Source: Undaria pinnatifida (taxonomy: Eukaryota; Sar; Phaeophyceae; Laminariales; Alariaceae). Taken from it: a stretch of DNA of 64,000 nt. Below the pieces are notes generated by a model. That model was given only the letters and a program-made list of their open reading frames with translations. It made no database searches and had not been told where the DNA came from. Both the position numbers and the translations under genes were made by a program. The stretch covers positions 29,271,761 to 29,335,760 of the forward strand of contig JABAKD010000025.1 of NCBI GenBank assembly GCA_012845835.1, given 5' to 3'. This document shows positions 46,009-56,800 of this stretch, in pieces. Each line of letters begins with the position of its first letter. Position 1 is the stretch's first letter.

Positions 46009-46275
46009 ACGCACGCTACGATAGAGGTATACCTTTTTTTGGCGAAAATGGTTTCTGAATGACGGGGCTCCTCAATCCAAAATCGTCGGAAAAAAAATAA
46101 ATAATAGGCATTTTTTTGCGTGATTCTCATCGTGGTTCCGAGGCCTCGGGAATTTTCATCCGGTATGTAGCAGTTTTGTTCTGCTCCAAATCAGTTTTTG
46201 GGAGAGGTCTCAAGCTCCCAATAGTGAGGGGTAGTATTAGAAAAAAAGTGGTGCACCTCTTTCGCAGCCCGCGTT
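46009..46275 (+). mobile_element. 270-bp MITE, right of the NPF gene
   Basis: Left end ACGCACGCTACGATAGAGGT, right end ACCTCTTTCGCAGCCCGCGT, which are inverted to each other. Interior as in 41500-41771. Flanks do not show a target duplication. Confidence 0.7.
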
Positions 46276-46489
46276 TGATATCGATATGCCGTAGCCACGG
46301 ACTGCAATAACGAAATAGCTCCCTGTACCCCGCCTAGTAAGCAGGGATGCCATTATTTCCATTTATGTTGCCATCCAACTTGTACATCGAGTAGGCACGA
46401 CACCACGTGTACTGCAAAGACGGGTTATTGACTATTGTTCGTCGCCGTTTCGTCAAGCTCATACCTTTGCCGGGTGCGACAATGTGCCC

Positions 46490-46620
46490 ATGGCCCCTTC
46501 CACCGCCACCGCCCCCTACACCCCCGCTGCCCCCTCCACCCCGCCAACCCCTCTACCCCCACCACCCCCGCCACCTCCACCACCCCAACCCTCGACTGAT
46601 TCTAAGACACCCCCCCCAAA
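46490..46620 (+). repeat. CCACC/CCCCC low-complexity tract
   Basis: Pyrimidine-rich CCACCNCC-type simple repeat. The open frames it creates are not evidence for a gene. Confidence 0.8.
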
Positions 46621-46851
46621 AAAACAGTGATATTTTTTAACGAACGTTTCATGGCTGCTCGACACGAGGAAGGGTGCTATGAAAACAATATCTTCATATA
46701 TTTGCTTGTTTTCAAAGGAGGGGCTATCGAACGATGGCGTCAGGGCGGCAAGGGGCACCGTATTTTAGGAGATAAGGGCCGGGAGCTGGTGATAAATCCA
46801 GCGATTTCGTTCGAGAAAAGTCGGGAGGCTACCGTCGAACGACTCCCTCAC

Positions 46852-46959
46852 CGGTACTGCCTCCATTACCGCTGCCGTTGCCGTCTGAGCTTTCGAGGGC
46901 TCACGTACATCCTCAAAATCGGGCTCAAACGTAGCGTATGCATCGTCTTCTTTATCCCA
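46852..46959 (-). CDS. exon-like ORF, unknown gene
   Basis: A 36-codon open stretch bounded by acceptor GATGCTGCAG|TGG and donor GTACCG|GTGAGG. It encodes WDKEDDAYATFEPDFEDVRE then PSKAQTATAAVMEAVP. The acidic, protein-like text and good splice sites suggest a coding exon, but no partner exon or family was found. Confidence 0.28.
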
Positions 46960-47159
46960 CTGCAGCATCCGACAGGCTAGAGCCCCCCCCCTCCCCCTTC
47001 TGTATTCGTCGGCGCAGCCCGTACGTACGCCCTTTCTTATCTCCGTGTCGAGCCAGCAGAAGGTATCCTGGTCTGTGGGCCGGGGGGGGTAGGATACGGG
47101 TGAAGGGACAAAAAAAATGCATGACACTCAAAGCAGTCGGAATTCTATCGTACTAGTGA

Positions 47160-47545
47160 GCTTTCGTAGTGGTGATGGTACTGGTGGTGATAGCGGTGGT
47201 CATGGTGATATCCTTGGCGATGGCGTTATCGACCAGGGTTCGGGGGAGAGAAACGTGGAACAATTCCCGGTTAACGCCGCCGCGCTGCATCAGTTTGTGG
47301 AGGATTCTGCGAATGAACGCATCTGGTTTCACCGAAACCTGCCGTCTCTGGTCGATGTGGTCGCCTCAAGTGAGGATGGGCGCACGGGTTTCGTAGTCGG
47401 GGGTACCACAGATGCGGGGTCGGGGAGGGACGTATACAGACAGTTCATGCTACGATAGTACGGCCGGGGTGCACCTTTTTTTAGATTACCTAACAAGTTG
47501 GCCGCCGGGATCTTTGGGGCGGTGGGATGTTTGCGTTTGCGAGCA
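47160..47545 (+). pseudogene. partial duplication of TAF1C exon 6 and intron 6 start
   Basis: Matches 27217-27540. It encodes GDGVIDQGSGERNVEQFPVN, FVEDSANERIWFHRNLPSLV and then continues through the equivalent of the donor into intron sequence (GATGGGCGC...TTTCGTAGT...GATGCGGGG). Because intron is included, this is a DNA duplication, not retroposition. No other TAF1C exon is nearby. Confidence 0.8.
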
Positions 47546-47579
47546 GAAAGCGCTTCCTGGTCGGATCGAGGTACTGACG

Positions 47580-47650
47580 TAGACCTAACCCAACCCCTGA
47601 CCCCAACCATACCCCTAACCCGGACCCCGACCCGGACCCAAAACGGGCCA
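47580..47650 (+). repeat. degenerate C-rich CCTAACCC/CCCGGACC repeat
   Basis: Imperfect C-rich heptamer-like repeat, distantly telomere-like. It has no counterpart in the TAF1C copy. Confidence 0.6.
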
Positions 47651-47877
47651 GAAACGGGCGAGAAACAAAACTGCGGCCGCTTTTGGAAAACGTTTCATTC
47701 TTCCGATCTGCGGACCACCACATAGCCCTCGGCCAACGAGAGAGCGCGGAAGCTACCTTTCAAGATCCGGGCGGCCACATTGTTAGGTCTTCCGCCTTTT
47801 TTTTTTTTCAAGGTTTCTCGCTTGGGAGAGCCCTCTACACCTGACCGAAAACCTGACTCTCGGGGGGGGAGGGGGAA

Positions 47878-48210
47878 GTATGAAAATGCAACCCAGCGAA
47901 CAAGGCCATGGCCTGGGTATTCTACACTAACGAATAGTGTTGTGAAAAGCGAACAGTATTTGAGCGACACAGGATAGTGCCTCAGATGATGTGCCCCGTC
48001 AGTCATAGCGTGTTGGCAAGAGAGTGCTACCGCCGTCGTAGCACGCCTCGCAACCCTATACAACATCTGCTGTATTGTAGCGATGTCCGACAGGAAGTAG
48101 GTACCTGGTATACACGTAAAGTTCCGGTCCTCTGGTAATGAACCAACATGACATCGGTTTTAGGCTGAGTACAAGTATCTGATCCGAGAAAGGGTGTGTC
48201 TTACACTAGC
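47878..48210 (+). repeat. duplicate of TAF1C intron 6 without the insertion
   Basis: Matches 27600-27650 (TGCAACCC...GAACAAGGCCATG...CCTGGGTAT) and then directly 29510-29660 and about 29905 (CCCCGTCAGTCA, GTGTTGGCAAGA, CACGCCTCGCAAC, GTGTCTTACAC). The interval that contains the hAT-like element is absent. Confidence 0.7.
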
Positions 48211-48829
48211 TTCGGTATATCAATTGTCCAATTTATTACTGCCCTGCGAAGGTTAGGTTGAGTTTGTTGTAGAGCTCTCTCTTGTGAGAGGGCCGGTGGT
48301 GTACGCACAGGTGGAGCGTTCGCGGGAGATGCACAAGGCTGATCAGTAACGCAGGGAGACGCCTGGGGCTGGCTGATATGCAAGAAGAATAAATGCCCCC
48401 CCCTGTATCCTCTGTATCCTTTCTCGTAGCCGTTGTTTTCGCTCCTTAACATACGAGTTGGGGGTCGAGTTTTTTTTCGCGGTTGATCTGCGTTCGCTCA
48501 TGATGGTGCCCTTGAACGACTAACAAAATAAATATATATATACTCGTATGATCATTTTGGGGGGGGGGGGATTCGGTCAGGAGTTGTTTTCCGTCTCGGC
48601 CTCAGTATGCGATTCTCGGAACTGGAATTTTCGGTCAAATAGCTTCGTTCGAGCGCCGTCTTCGGGGGGCGACTCAAACGCCCCTCGCCCTGCCGTATCC
48701 GTTCCGCACCTGGCCGGGATCGGGTACGTGGGCTGAGCGAGACAAGCGAGAAGTGCGCAAAAATTGTATTCTGGGCGGTATACGCCCGAGCTATTCTTGG
48801 ATCTTGGCATATTACAAAGATAAAAATAC

Positions 48830-49095
48830 AATCCAGCTGTGAGATCGAAGATTTTGTCGAAGCTCATCTTTGCAAGCCGTGTGTGATACTCCGATCGCGC
48901 GTATTACGAGTTGTGTGTCCTCATTAAGCATCTAGGTCGGCGACTCCCCTTACAACTACAGTGTAGCTATCAGGGTCAACAAAGTGATGTTGGTCAGTTT
49001 GAGCGCGGAAACTATAAAAGCCGTTCTTGAGGGGCACAAAATCTGACAGCTATGGAAGGAAATGCATCAGTTTACCAAGTGAATCCTGTAAGTCG
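48830..49095. mobile_element. half-copy of the 40900-41400 foldback family
   Basis: Has CCAGCTGTGAGATCGAAGAT, GATCGCGCGTATTAC, TCCTCATTAAG and the central block through CATCAGTTTACCAAGTGAAT. The second arm is missing. Confidence 0.7.
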
Positions 49096-49329
49096 TATAA
49101 CCGGTTAGGAGAGGGCGGAGTTTTTAGGGCCGTGGGGGCCTGGGTTTGATCGAGAGGGAAGGGGAGGGGGCGGGGAACGGGCGGGGCAGCTCAATCTGTG
49201 CGTGGAAAATGTTAATCCTATAAGGGGATAAATCTGACGGCTTTGGAAAGAATGCACCAGTTTATCATGTATATCCTGTAAGTCGTACAACCAGTGAGTA
49301 GAGGGCGTTCGAGGTTTGGGGGTGGGGGT

Positions 49330-49362
49330 GGGGGTGGGAGGGGGGGGGGGGGGGGGGGGGCA
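49330..49362 (+). repeat. poly-G / GGGGGT tract
   Basis: GGGGGT microsatellite passing into an uninterrupted G run of more than 20. Confidence 0.8.
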
Positions 49363-49499
49363 AAAGGGTTTTTGAAAAACATCTTTAGGTCGCATAGATT
49401 TAGGGGTTTGAAATACGCGTGGTGCTAGGTCTAGACGATGGTGCGGGTGGTGGGGAAGGAGGGGGCGTTGGGGGGGGGGAGGGGGGGCGTGAATTGCTG

Positions 49500-50145
49500 C
49501 AGCGGCATGGATGGCTCTAGAAAGATAATGAGGTCATATCAAGTGCTTGGAAGTATTTATTACTCTGGCGAATTTTGATGTTAGGTGGGGCGTTTGAGCA
49601 GGAGGGAGCGGCAAGAGACAAGAAAAAAAAAAGGGGGGGGGGGGGGGGAGGGTTTTCAAGAGGTTTGGGCAACATATAATAGAAAAATACACTCCAGCTG
49701 TGAGATCGATGATTTGGTCGAAACTCATCTTTGCAAGCTTGTGTGTGATACTCCGATCGCGCGTATTACGCATATAGGTAGGGGCTTGCTATACGCGTGG
49801 TGCTAGGTCTAGGCGATCGTGCGGGTGGTGGGAAAGGAGGGGGCGTTGGCGGGGGGGGGGGGGTGAATAAAAGCTACGTCATGGGTGGCTAGAAAGATAG
49901 TGACGTGATATCAATTGCGTAGAAGTGTTTGATACTCTGGCCGATTTCGTTTGTAGGTGGGGTGTTCGAATAATAGAGAGGGGGGGGGGGAAGGGGCGGG
50001 GGGAGGGGGAGGGGCGGAAATAAGTTGGAGCTACGGCATGGATGGCTGGAAAGATAATGAGGGGATATTAGCTGGCTGGTAGTGTTTACTACCCTGGTAG
50101 GTTTTGATTTTAGGTGGGGCGTTTGAACAAGAGCGATCGGGGGAG
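49500..50145 (+). repeat. three spaced tandem units with TAGGTGGGGYGTT
   Basis: Units of about 105 bp (near 49508, 49876 and 50038) share CATGG(A/G)TGGCT, GAAAGATA(A/G)TGA, a TACT(C/A)(T/C)GG block and TTAGGTGGGGCGTTTGA. Each is followed by a poly-G or purine tract. A 49688-49775 fragment of the foldback family is inserted between units one and two. Confidence 0.7.
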
Positions 50146-50249
50146 GGGGGGGGCGGGCGGGACACTTCAATATGTGCGCGGAAACTATAAATCCTTTAAG
50201 GGAACAAATCTGACGGTTGCAGCAAGAAGACACCCCTTTATATCACCCG

Positions 50250-51790
50250 CCTGGTACTGTTTATTATTCTAGACGATTTGATGTGAGATGTAGTATGCAA
50301 CCCAGTCTTTAGGTGTAGTAAACAACGTGTTAAATCTTCATAATTTGTTATTGTACATGGATCGAAAGATAGAATATTTCAATCGATAGGTACAATCATG
50401 TAGTTACGTTTATTTTCTGACATCGCTAATTATATGAAAGAGATACATATTGCAAAGTCCATCTAGTTGCCATTATTTCTGACATCGCTAATTATATGCA
50501 GAGGTTTTCAGGCGATCGCGCAAACGGCCGGAGGCACGAAATACCCTACGTAATAGGTTGATCGTGTGGTTTACCGCAGTGTTAACATATCTGTCTGTAC
50601 TTCTTTTTCACTTTATTATTATCTAGTGTACGATTATACGCCCTGTGTTCTCCCCACTGTCGTCGAAGATGTTGTGGTCCTGTAGATGTCGCGTCCATGT
50701 CTGGTGCTCTTGTTAGTGGTGCTCATGAAAACATGCCCTAGCGAGTAGTAGATGATCGCTGAGTGGTGTTCCTTTCCATTACATCAAGCCAGGTAGTATA
50801 TGTCAACGCAACCGCTTGCTTGAAAACGGCAAATAAAATTCCTCACGCACCTGATACAGAGGAGACGCGGCCCGAAGATTGTTCAGTATACCGACGGTCA
50901 GGAACAGGTTATCGAGCAGCGCACTTGATTTTTACTACCGCTCCTCACTCCACCTAAGACACTACGGGCATGCGTTGGACCCAGTTCGCTGATGCCCAAA
51001 ACCAATTGCAAAGGAGGTGATGTGGTGGGCGAATGCTACAATGATTTGCGCTGCTGTGATTACCCCGTCTCTCGTCCTGTTTGTTCTTGCGTTCTTGATG
51101 AACCTGTTATTTGGCAACGAGCAGTTTTGGCGCATTTTAGGTTTGTGTAAAGACTATATGTAGACTATGTGATATTTCTGACTCGTAGGGACCTCAATTT
51201 GGAACCCAGGGTATATGGGTTCCATCTTTTGACTGGGTTTCGTATTTGGACGTATATGTGGTTTTAGCGCGGTGTGTCCGCGTGGTTGTTGCTACACGTG
51301 TATGTTATGGTTGATGTTCTAGACTTCGTGAACGTGTTGTTTCAGAGCATATACATGCAGAGCTTGAACGAAAAAAACGTACCAGATATATATAGGAAAA
51401 CATTTATTTCCAAGTTGGCATCATTTCCAAATTGGCTTCTTATTTCGTCCCCACCACACTTTTTCATGGTCACACCTCAAAGAGTTTCGCCTAGGTTTTC
51501 GCACATCGTACGACTGACTGCTGTGTCGTTGCTTTTTGATATCGGATTTTAAAACATTTATTTCCAAATTGGCATAACGTCCAAATCGACTTCTTATTTC
51601 GTCCCCACCACACTTTTTCATGGTCACACCTCTAAGCGTTTGGCCTATTGTGCAAATCGTACGACTTACTGCTGTATCGCTGCTTTTCGATATCGGATTT
51701 CAAGGTTAAATATCTTTGCTCGAACGTTTGTTGTCTTCGAGGGGGGCCGTTCCCTACCCAACGACATCATTACACCCAGTGCCCGTGCTG
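50250..51790. other. no supported gene
   Basis: AT-rich. It contains a direct duplication of about 110 bp (51400-51520 and 51550-51680: CATTTATTTCCAA, TTCTTATTTCGTCCCCACCA, GACT(G/T)ACTGCTGT, GATATCGGATTT). Confidence 0.5.
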
Positions 51791-51795
51791 ATTCT

Positions 51796-52137
51796 TCATC
51801 CTAGAGAAATACAACTTATTATTATATATGTGATCATAGACTGTGAGACAAAGTAAACCAAACAATCGCAATTAATCAAGGTATAAAGCAAGTGAAATGC
51901 TAGCAGCGTACCGGGTACGAGATCACAAGAAAACAGGCCACATAGACCATAACAAAAAATGACAACAAACACAACGAACGAAGTTATCGCTTTTAAAAAT
52001 CGCAGTACGATAAACAATGTTTTGCCAGGCAGTCTTTTTCGTCGCCGCTCCAAAGAGTCGTTCCGTATATTATATTGGTCCACGATCAACGATCCATATT
52101 TCAGGACCGCATAATAAATATCCCACATTAATTCCAT
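51796..52137 (-). CDS. possible small membrane protein ORF
   Basis: 113 codons from ATG to stop, strongly hydrophobic (SFVVFVVIFCYGLCGLF, LLAFHLLYTLI, MITYIIISCISLG), with no family recognised. AT-rich sequence naturally encodes hydrophobic text, so this may be chance. Confidence 0.2.
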   Translation of the reverse strand: MELMWDIYYAVLKYGSLIVDQYNIRNDSLERRRKRLPGKTLFIVLRFLKAITSFVVFVVIFCYGLCGLFSCDLVPGTLLAFHLLYTLINCDCLVYFVSQSMITYIIISCISLG

Positions 52138-52143
52138 GTATAT

Positions 52144-52872
52144 TTATCCCCACAAACGAAACGTGGATGCACTTCTAAAGGTAGGTGTGATTATCAAGGT
52201 AGTAGTGTTTCGAACGCGTTGTTGTGTGGTTGCAAGAATTGCGCTGGCTACTGACTGTTGCTGTTGTTGTTGCTGATCAATACATCGTGTGCGCCAGCAA
52301 TTAACTGATGACAGTACAACAAAAGATAGGGATCTTCTTAAAAGATTCGTCTCGTGTTCGCCAGGAATTAGCCGATGATACAGAGTAATAGGGGTCTTCT
52401 TGACAATATCTTCTGTGCGCCACAGCAATCGACGATATAGCAGTACCATAAAAAATAGGGATCTTCTGCCAAAAAATCTCGTGATACCTATCACTACGCA
52501 TACGCACGTCAGACGCAAGAAAATTGGAACAAAGAAAAAGGATAGAAAAGACAGAGAAGAAAGAAAAGGTGTATTATATTCCGATTCAAGATCACCCTGT
52601 GTCAAGCCGAAGCAGGCGCTCATTGCTCTTATATGTTGTGGGCAATATATATGGCTGTTAGTATGCCGGGACATGGCGATTTGACCGCTCTTCTTATGAT
52701 CCAAAATGGATTCATCGTGACGCTCTAGGCGCCGACTGCATAGATTCATCCCGAGGCCGAGCGTTTGGGACGACTTGCGGTTGCGATCGCATGTCAATTT
52801 TTTGCCCTGCGCGAGAAGTATGCAAGAAAACCCCCGCGGAAATAGTAGCGAGCTTAGGTTTCTGACCTCCAA
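52144..52872 (-). CDS. 242-aa ORF over a tandem repeat, doubtful
   Basis: Long for chance in this composition, yet its C-terminal half covers about three imperfect 68-bp repeats (52265-52490: TAGGGATCTTCTT, CGCCAGCAATTA, GATGAYACAG). The repeat keeps the frame open, which explains part of the length. It has a Gln run from a CTGTTG microsatellite. No family recognised. Confidence 0.22.
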   Translation of the reverse strand: MEVRNLSSLLFPRGFSCILLAQGKKLTCDRNRKSSQTLGLGMNLCSRRLERHDESILDHKKSGQIAMSRHTNSHIYCPQHIRAMSACFGLTQGDLESEYNTPFLSSLSFLSFFFVPIFLRLTCVCVVIGITRFFGRRSLFFMVLLYRRLLWRTEDIVKKTPITLYHRLIPGEHETNLLRRSLSFVVLSSVNCWRTRCIDQQQQQQQSVASAILATTQQRVRNTTTLIITPTFRSASTFRLWG

Positions 52873-53469
52873 TAAGCGAATGAAATCGGAATTCTCAGCG
52901 ATTTTTTCGGGGCCGCATAAGCGACAAAGAGGTGATTATTCGGGCACAGCAAGTAATCCACGATCATTCGACCATCATGCCAGTGAGTCAAATACGCACT
53001 GTTTCGGCCTAATTTCAGACTTTTTTCCACGGTTGGTTATTATGCTCGAGTCGTGCCAGTCTTAGTTCCACATATCATTATGTCGTTTTTCTTTGAACAT
53101 CCCATTTTTGTTGGAAATGAATTGTGCTTATAAACGGGAGGGCCTGAATCCTGCATGCAAATGGCTCAAATTCGTCCATTTATATTGCGTTTGGTGCTGT
53201 TGTTGCTGTTCAAGTGTTTTTCATCCTCATTTTGAGCGTGCTTGCTCGGCACGCAAACCTGAAAATACTTCGTATAGGCTCAAAATCGCTTTTATTGTGC
53301 GACCTATCATGCAAATAACTCATTGAACTGCCATCGCATTACAAATGTTTGCCGTATGCGAGAAGTATGCGAGAAAACCCGACTCGGTCGAAGTAATTGT
53401 GAGCTTATTGGGTCAAAGCCTACCAGCTAATCACGAGAAATAATCCTATAGAGTCGGGGTTGACACGTC

Positions 53470-54035
53470 GTGCGGGGAGGTATATCGACCCGGGAGATCA
53501 TCGTTATAGTTCCCGCGTTGCTGGGGCTGTAGAGATTTTCGGAGGATTACTGAACCGGGGATGGGGCTCTATCTCCCCCGTGTGCGACGGAACTGCCCCC
53601 CATCGGTTGGTGAGCCTCTTACCATCCTTCGAATAGGGTGGGGGGCCGCTGTGGAGCTCGAACCAATCAGCGATTCTAGCCAATGGAGCTGGGGTTCCCA
53701 TACCGTGGGGGGGGCGGTGTCGACCCGAGAGAACTTGGTTTTTTTTCCCCGTGTGTCTAATTTCTAGATGTATGGAATAACTCCTGGACCGGGGATGAGA
53801 CCCTATCGTCTCCGGGTGGAGCTGACTCAATAATATACGAACCCCAGCCAATTAGAGATCGGCCGGTCGGTGGCATGGGGGATTTCCACACTGTGAGGGG
53901 AGGTATCAATCCTGGTGATATATCCGTGTTCGTTCCCGGGTTGTCGGAGTTGTATATGTGTGAATGGATTATGATTCTGGGAATGGGCCCTATCGTTCCC
54001 AGATGACGGTTACTTTATGTACGATTTCCGGCCAA
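53470..54035 (+). repeat. three diverged repeat units of about 200 bp
   Basis: Units start near 53477, 53710 and 53895 with GGTRTCRA(C/T)CC(G/T)G. Each continues to a GGGRATG(G/A)G(G/C)CYCTATC block and an ACCAATCAGCGA-like stretch. No gene. Confidence 0.65.
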
Positions 54036-54359
54036 TGAGCGACCAGCAATCAGACAAAAAGGCCATACCAGGAATGTTGTGTTTATATTTTTGTCTAAAA
54101 CTCGATCGAGCCTGAAATGCTTAACTACCAAATTCTTTGTTCAGTGCTATCGCGTACTACTAATATTCCATCGACCAGACGAGAGTGGTCTACAGCAACA
54201 AGTAGCAGCATTATTACAGTAGCATTCGCGGAATTGAATGGCGAAGGCAGCGACACCGTGTTTCACGGCTAGAGTACCGTCTGCAAGTCTCTCCACGATC
54301 ACTATACACACACAGAGACGCAGTCGGTCTGCGAGCCTTGGATCTAGAAATCATGAAAA

Positions 54360-54460
54360 TAAAAATACACTCCATCAGCAGCTAGCTGATGTGAGATCGA
54401 AGATTTTGTCGAAACTCATATTTGCAAGCTGTGCGTGATACTGCGATCGCGCGTATTATA
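54360..54460 (+). mobile_element. fragment of the foldback family
   Basis: GTGAGATCGAAGATTTTGTC through GCGATCGCGCGTATTA, with a 12-bp insertion (AGCAGCTAGCTGA type) in the CCAGCTGTG motif. Confidence 0.6.
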
Positions 54461-55009
54461 TTATGGTGTCATGCATGCAGTAGCAGAAGCTGGCTCAGTG
54501 CGCGCCTGTCAGTTGCTACGTAGAGAACATGCAGCAAACATTTGGCCACATCTCTCTGCTGGCCCTGGATACTTGGTTGAGTCGAAACGTCAAGAAACGC
54601 ACTCGAAACTTATCTTCATGGCCAGAATAGAGAGTCAGTCTGCGTGGGCTCGGATTTATCCGATCGAAATATATATGATGAAGCTCGGAATCGGATTCAC
54701 GCAAGAGACGGAGAAACGGAGGACACAAGAGAAGTGGTAAGTAGTCCACTGTTAAGTCTATATCCATCTCTTGGCATTACTTTACGTTCTACACGCGTAA
54801 ACTATGTGTTGTGTGGTAACGGTTTTCACTCTCTATCGAATATTGAATCGAACAAGTCGAAGTGCTGCCCTGCCCTGCCCGGAGCATGGGTGCCGGCGAA
54901 TGCCATGAGCCCTTGTATACTATTAACATTACTACTACTACTACTGCTACTACTATTAATACTACTAGCGAACCTGGCAAGACTGGCGGGTAATTGTGAT
55001 AGCCGCCTT

Positions 55010-55320
55010 CAGGATTGTGGAAAAAGGATTTCCCGATCTTGAAGTCGACGATTCCTGACTACAAGCTCGGTACATCCTTTTTCGACTCTCGACGGGGAAG
55101 GGGACAGGTCTCCACCGTTTGCGCTAGGTTCTCTAATTTTTCCCGTACCTCCGAGAACATACGGGTGTGTGGTCTGCAGAAGACGTTCCGACGAAGATAG
55201 CGGAAGGCGAAGGTAAAGAGCCGCCACGTACAACTTGGAAGGCTAAATTTACGAAGAGTCTTTGTAATATGGCCGGCGCTGTGAGTGTGATCGTGGGTGG
55301 CGGCTATCTTTTGGCATGAT
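55010..55320 (+). pseudogene. relic A of the NPF-gene 3' end
   Basis: The frame ending at TGA 55319 reads EGEGKEPPR...KSLCNMAGAVSVIVGGGYLLA and stop. It matches the order of EGEGEELPRESLSSYFSNMP then hydrophobic anchor in the 780-aa gene. Upstream text (FDSRRGRGQVST, FSNFSRTSENIRV) is frame-shifted relative to it. No NPF repeats remain. Confidence 0.6.
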
Positions 55321-55649
55321 GATGTTAGATCATCGTCGATGAACCCCTATCCCCCCTATAAACTCTGCTCCGTCCCTCCCTCCGTCCCACCCTCTTCTCC
55401 CACCCTTCCCCTCCGCCCCCCTCCCTCTCTATATCCCAATCATCGACCTGAAGCTCAGGAAGGAGCTTTTGCTGGGTGGCTATCAACCTTTTGCACTCCC
55501 CCGCCAGCGTCAACACAGATGTCTTCCGCACATGTTTTGGACTCTGGCTCGGGGTGGTGGGGACGACCAGGCGTCATGCCAGTATGTTGCCGGGGGCAGG
55601 AGAAAAAATTAGGGAACCTGCTGCAATAGATGCTGGTCCCTCTCCTCCG

Positions 55650-56010
55650 CCGCCGTGTTTTCGAAAAACGATTTCCCGAGCTTCAAGTCGGCGATTCCTG
55701 GCTCGAAACTTGTGAAATCCATTAGCCACGCCCATCGGTGGAGAAGGCAGTTTTGCGACGTTCTTGCCAGGTTATCTATTTTTTCCGGCGCTTCCGAGAA
55801 AGTACGGGTATGACGGCTGGTCGCGTCTGCCATCCGAGCTAGAGTCTAGATGCACGATCTGCAAGAGAAGCGAGGCGGACGTCGACAGCGGAAGGCGAAG
55901 GCGAACAGCCGCCGCGTTTTTCGAAGGCCAGAGTTTTCAGAAGTCTTCGTAAGATTGCCGGCGCTATGACTGTGACAGTGGGTGGCGGCCATCGTTGGCA
56001 TCGTGGTGTT
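55650..56010 (+). pseudogene. relic B of the NPF-gene 3' end
   Basis: Contains LFFPALPRKYGYDGWSRLP (compare LIFPVGPRKSGYDGWSSTPP of the 780-aa protein) and, in another frame, EGEGEQPPRFSKARVFRSLR then an anchor-like stretch that does not stop in place. Frame shifts mark it as dead. Confidence 0.65.
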
Positions 56011-56074
56011 GGGCCGGCTTCGCTAAGCCCCTCCCCCCGCCAATCATCTCATGCCCACACCCACCGCTCTCATA

Positions 56075-56125
56075 TTTCCCTCCCTCCCTCCCTCCCTCCC
56101 TCCCTCCCTCCCTCCTTCCCTCCCT
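56075..56125 (+). repeat. TCCC/CCTT microsatellite
   Basis: About twelve TCCC units between the relics; a GGGA-type tract at 56280-56350 is its approximate inverse. Confidence 0.85.
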
Positions 56126-56389
56126 CCTATCTTCCTTCCCCCCCCCCCCTTCTGTTGGGGACGTAGTATGCCCCCCCGTTTCGTCCAGCTTCAACCTCCC
56201 CGAGTTGGCTATGGAAGTTGTATTGGTTGGGAATAATGTTGCAGTAGAATCCTTTCCGGACCAACGGCGGAGGGGGTGAAAGGGGGGAGGAGGGAACGAA
56301 GAAAGAAGGGAGGGAGGGAGGGAGCGATGGAGGGAGGGGGGGAGAGAAAGAACGGGAGGGGGGACGGAGTGGCGGGGGGGGGGGCTCAG

Positions 56390-56530
56390 CGACTACGGTG
56401 CAACATCACCATGCCAACGGTCGCTGCCACCCACGATCACCGTCATAGCGCCGGCCAGTTTACAAAAAGACTCCTCAAAACCCTGGCCTTCGAAGCACGC
56501 GGCGGCTCTTCGCCTTCGCCTTCCGCTGTC
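56390..56530 (-). pseudogene. relic C of the NPF-gene 3' end, inverted
   Basis: On the minus strand it reads EGEGEEPPRASKARVLRSLF then stops. DNA identity with relic B is high (GCGGAAGGCGAAGGCGAA, CTTCGAAGGCCAG, GGCCGGCGCTATGAC). Opposite orientation to A and B. Confidence 0.65.
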
Positions 56531-56552
56531 GACGTCGGCCCCGCTTCTGTTG

Positions 56553-56800
56553 CACCAATCGGATGCGAGGATATAGTTCCTGGTAGAGCAATCGGGTGTG
56601 AAGAAAGTTCCTGGTAGACCAATCGGGTGTGAGGATAGTACCTAGTAGACCAATTGGGTGTAAGGAAAGTTCCTGGTAGACCAATCGGGCGCAAGGAAGG
56701 TTCCTACTGGTGCATCAATCGGGTGCAAGGAAGGTTCCTACTGGAACATCAATCGGGTGCAAGGAACGTTCCTCCAGGCAAACCAATCGGGTGTAAGGTA
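56553..56800 (+). repeat. about 32-bp minisatellite with CAATCGGGTG core
   Basis: Eight units of TTCCTGGTAGACCAATCGGG-type sequence; five keep CCAAT followed by CGG or TGG. Confidence 0.85.

Noticed and set aside
46490-46640. Proline-rich or glycine-rich protein
   Set aside because: Simple CCACC repeat gives open frames on both strands.
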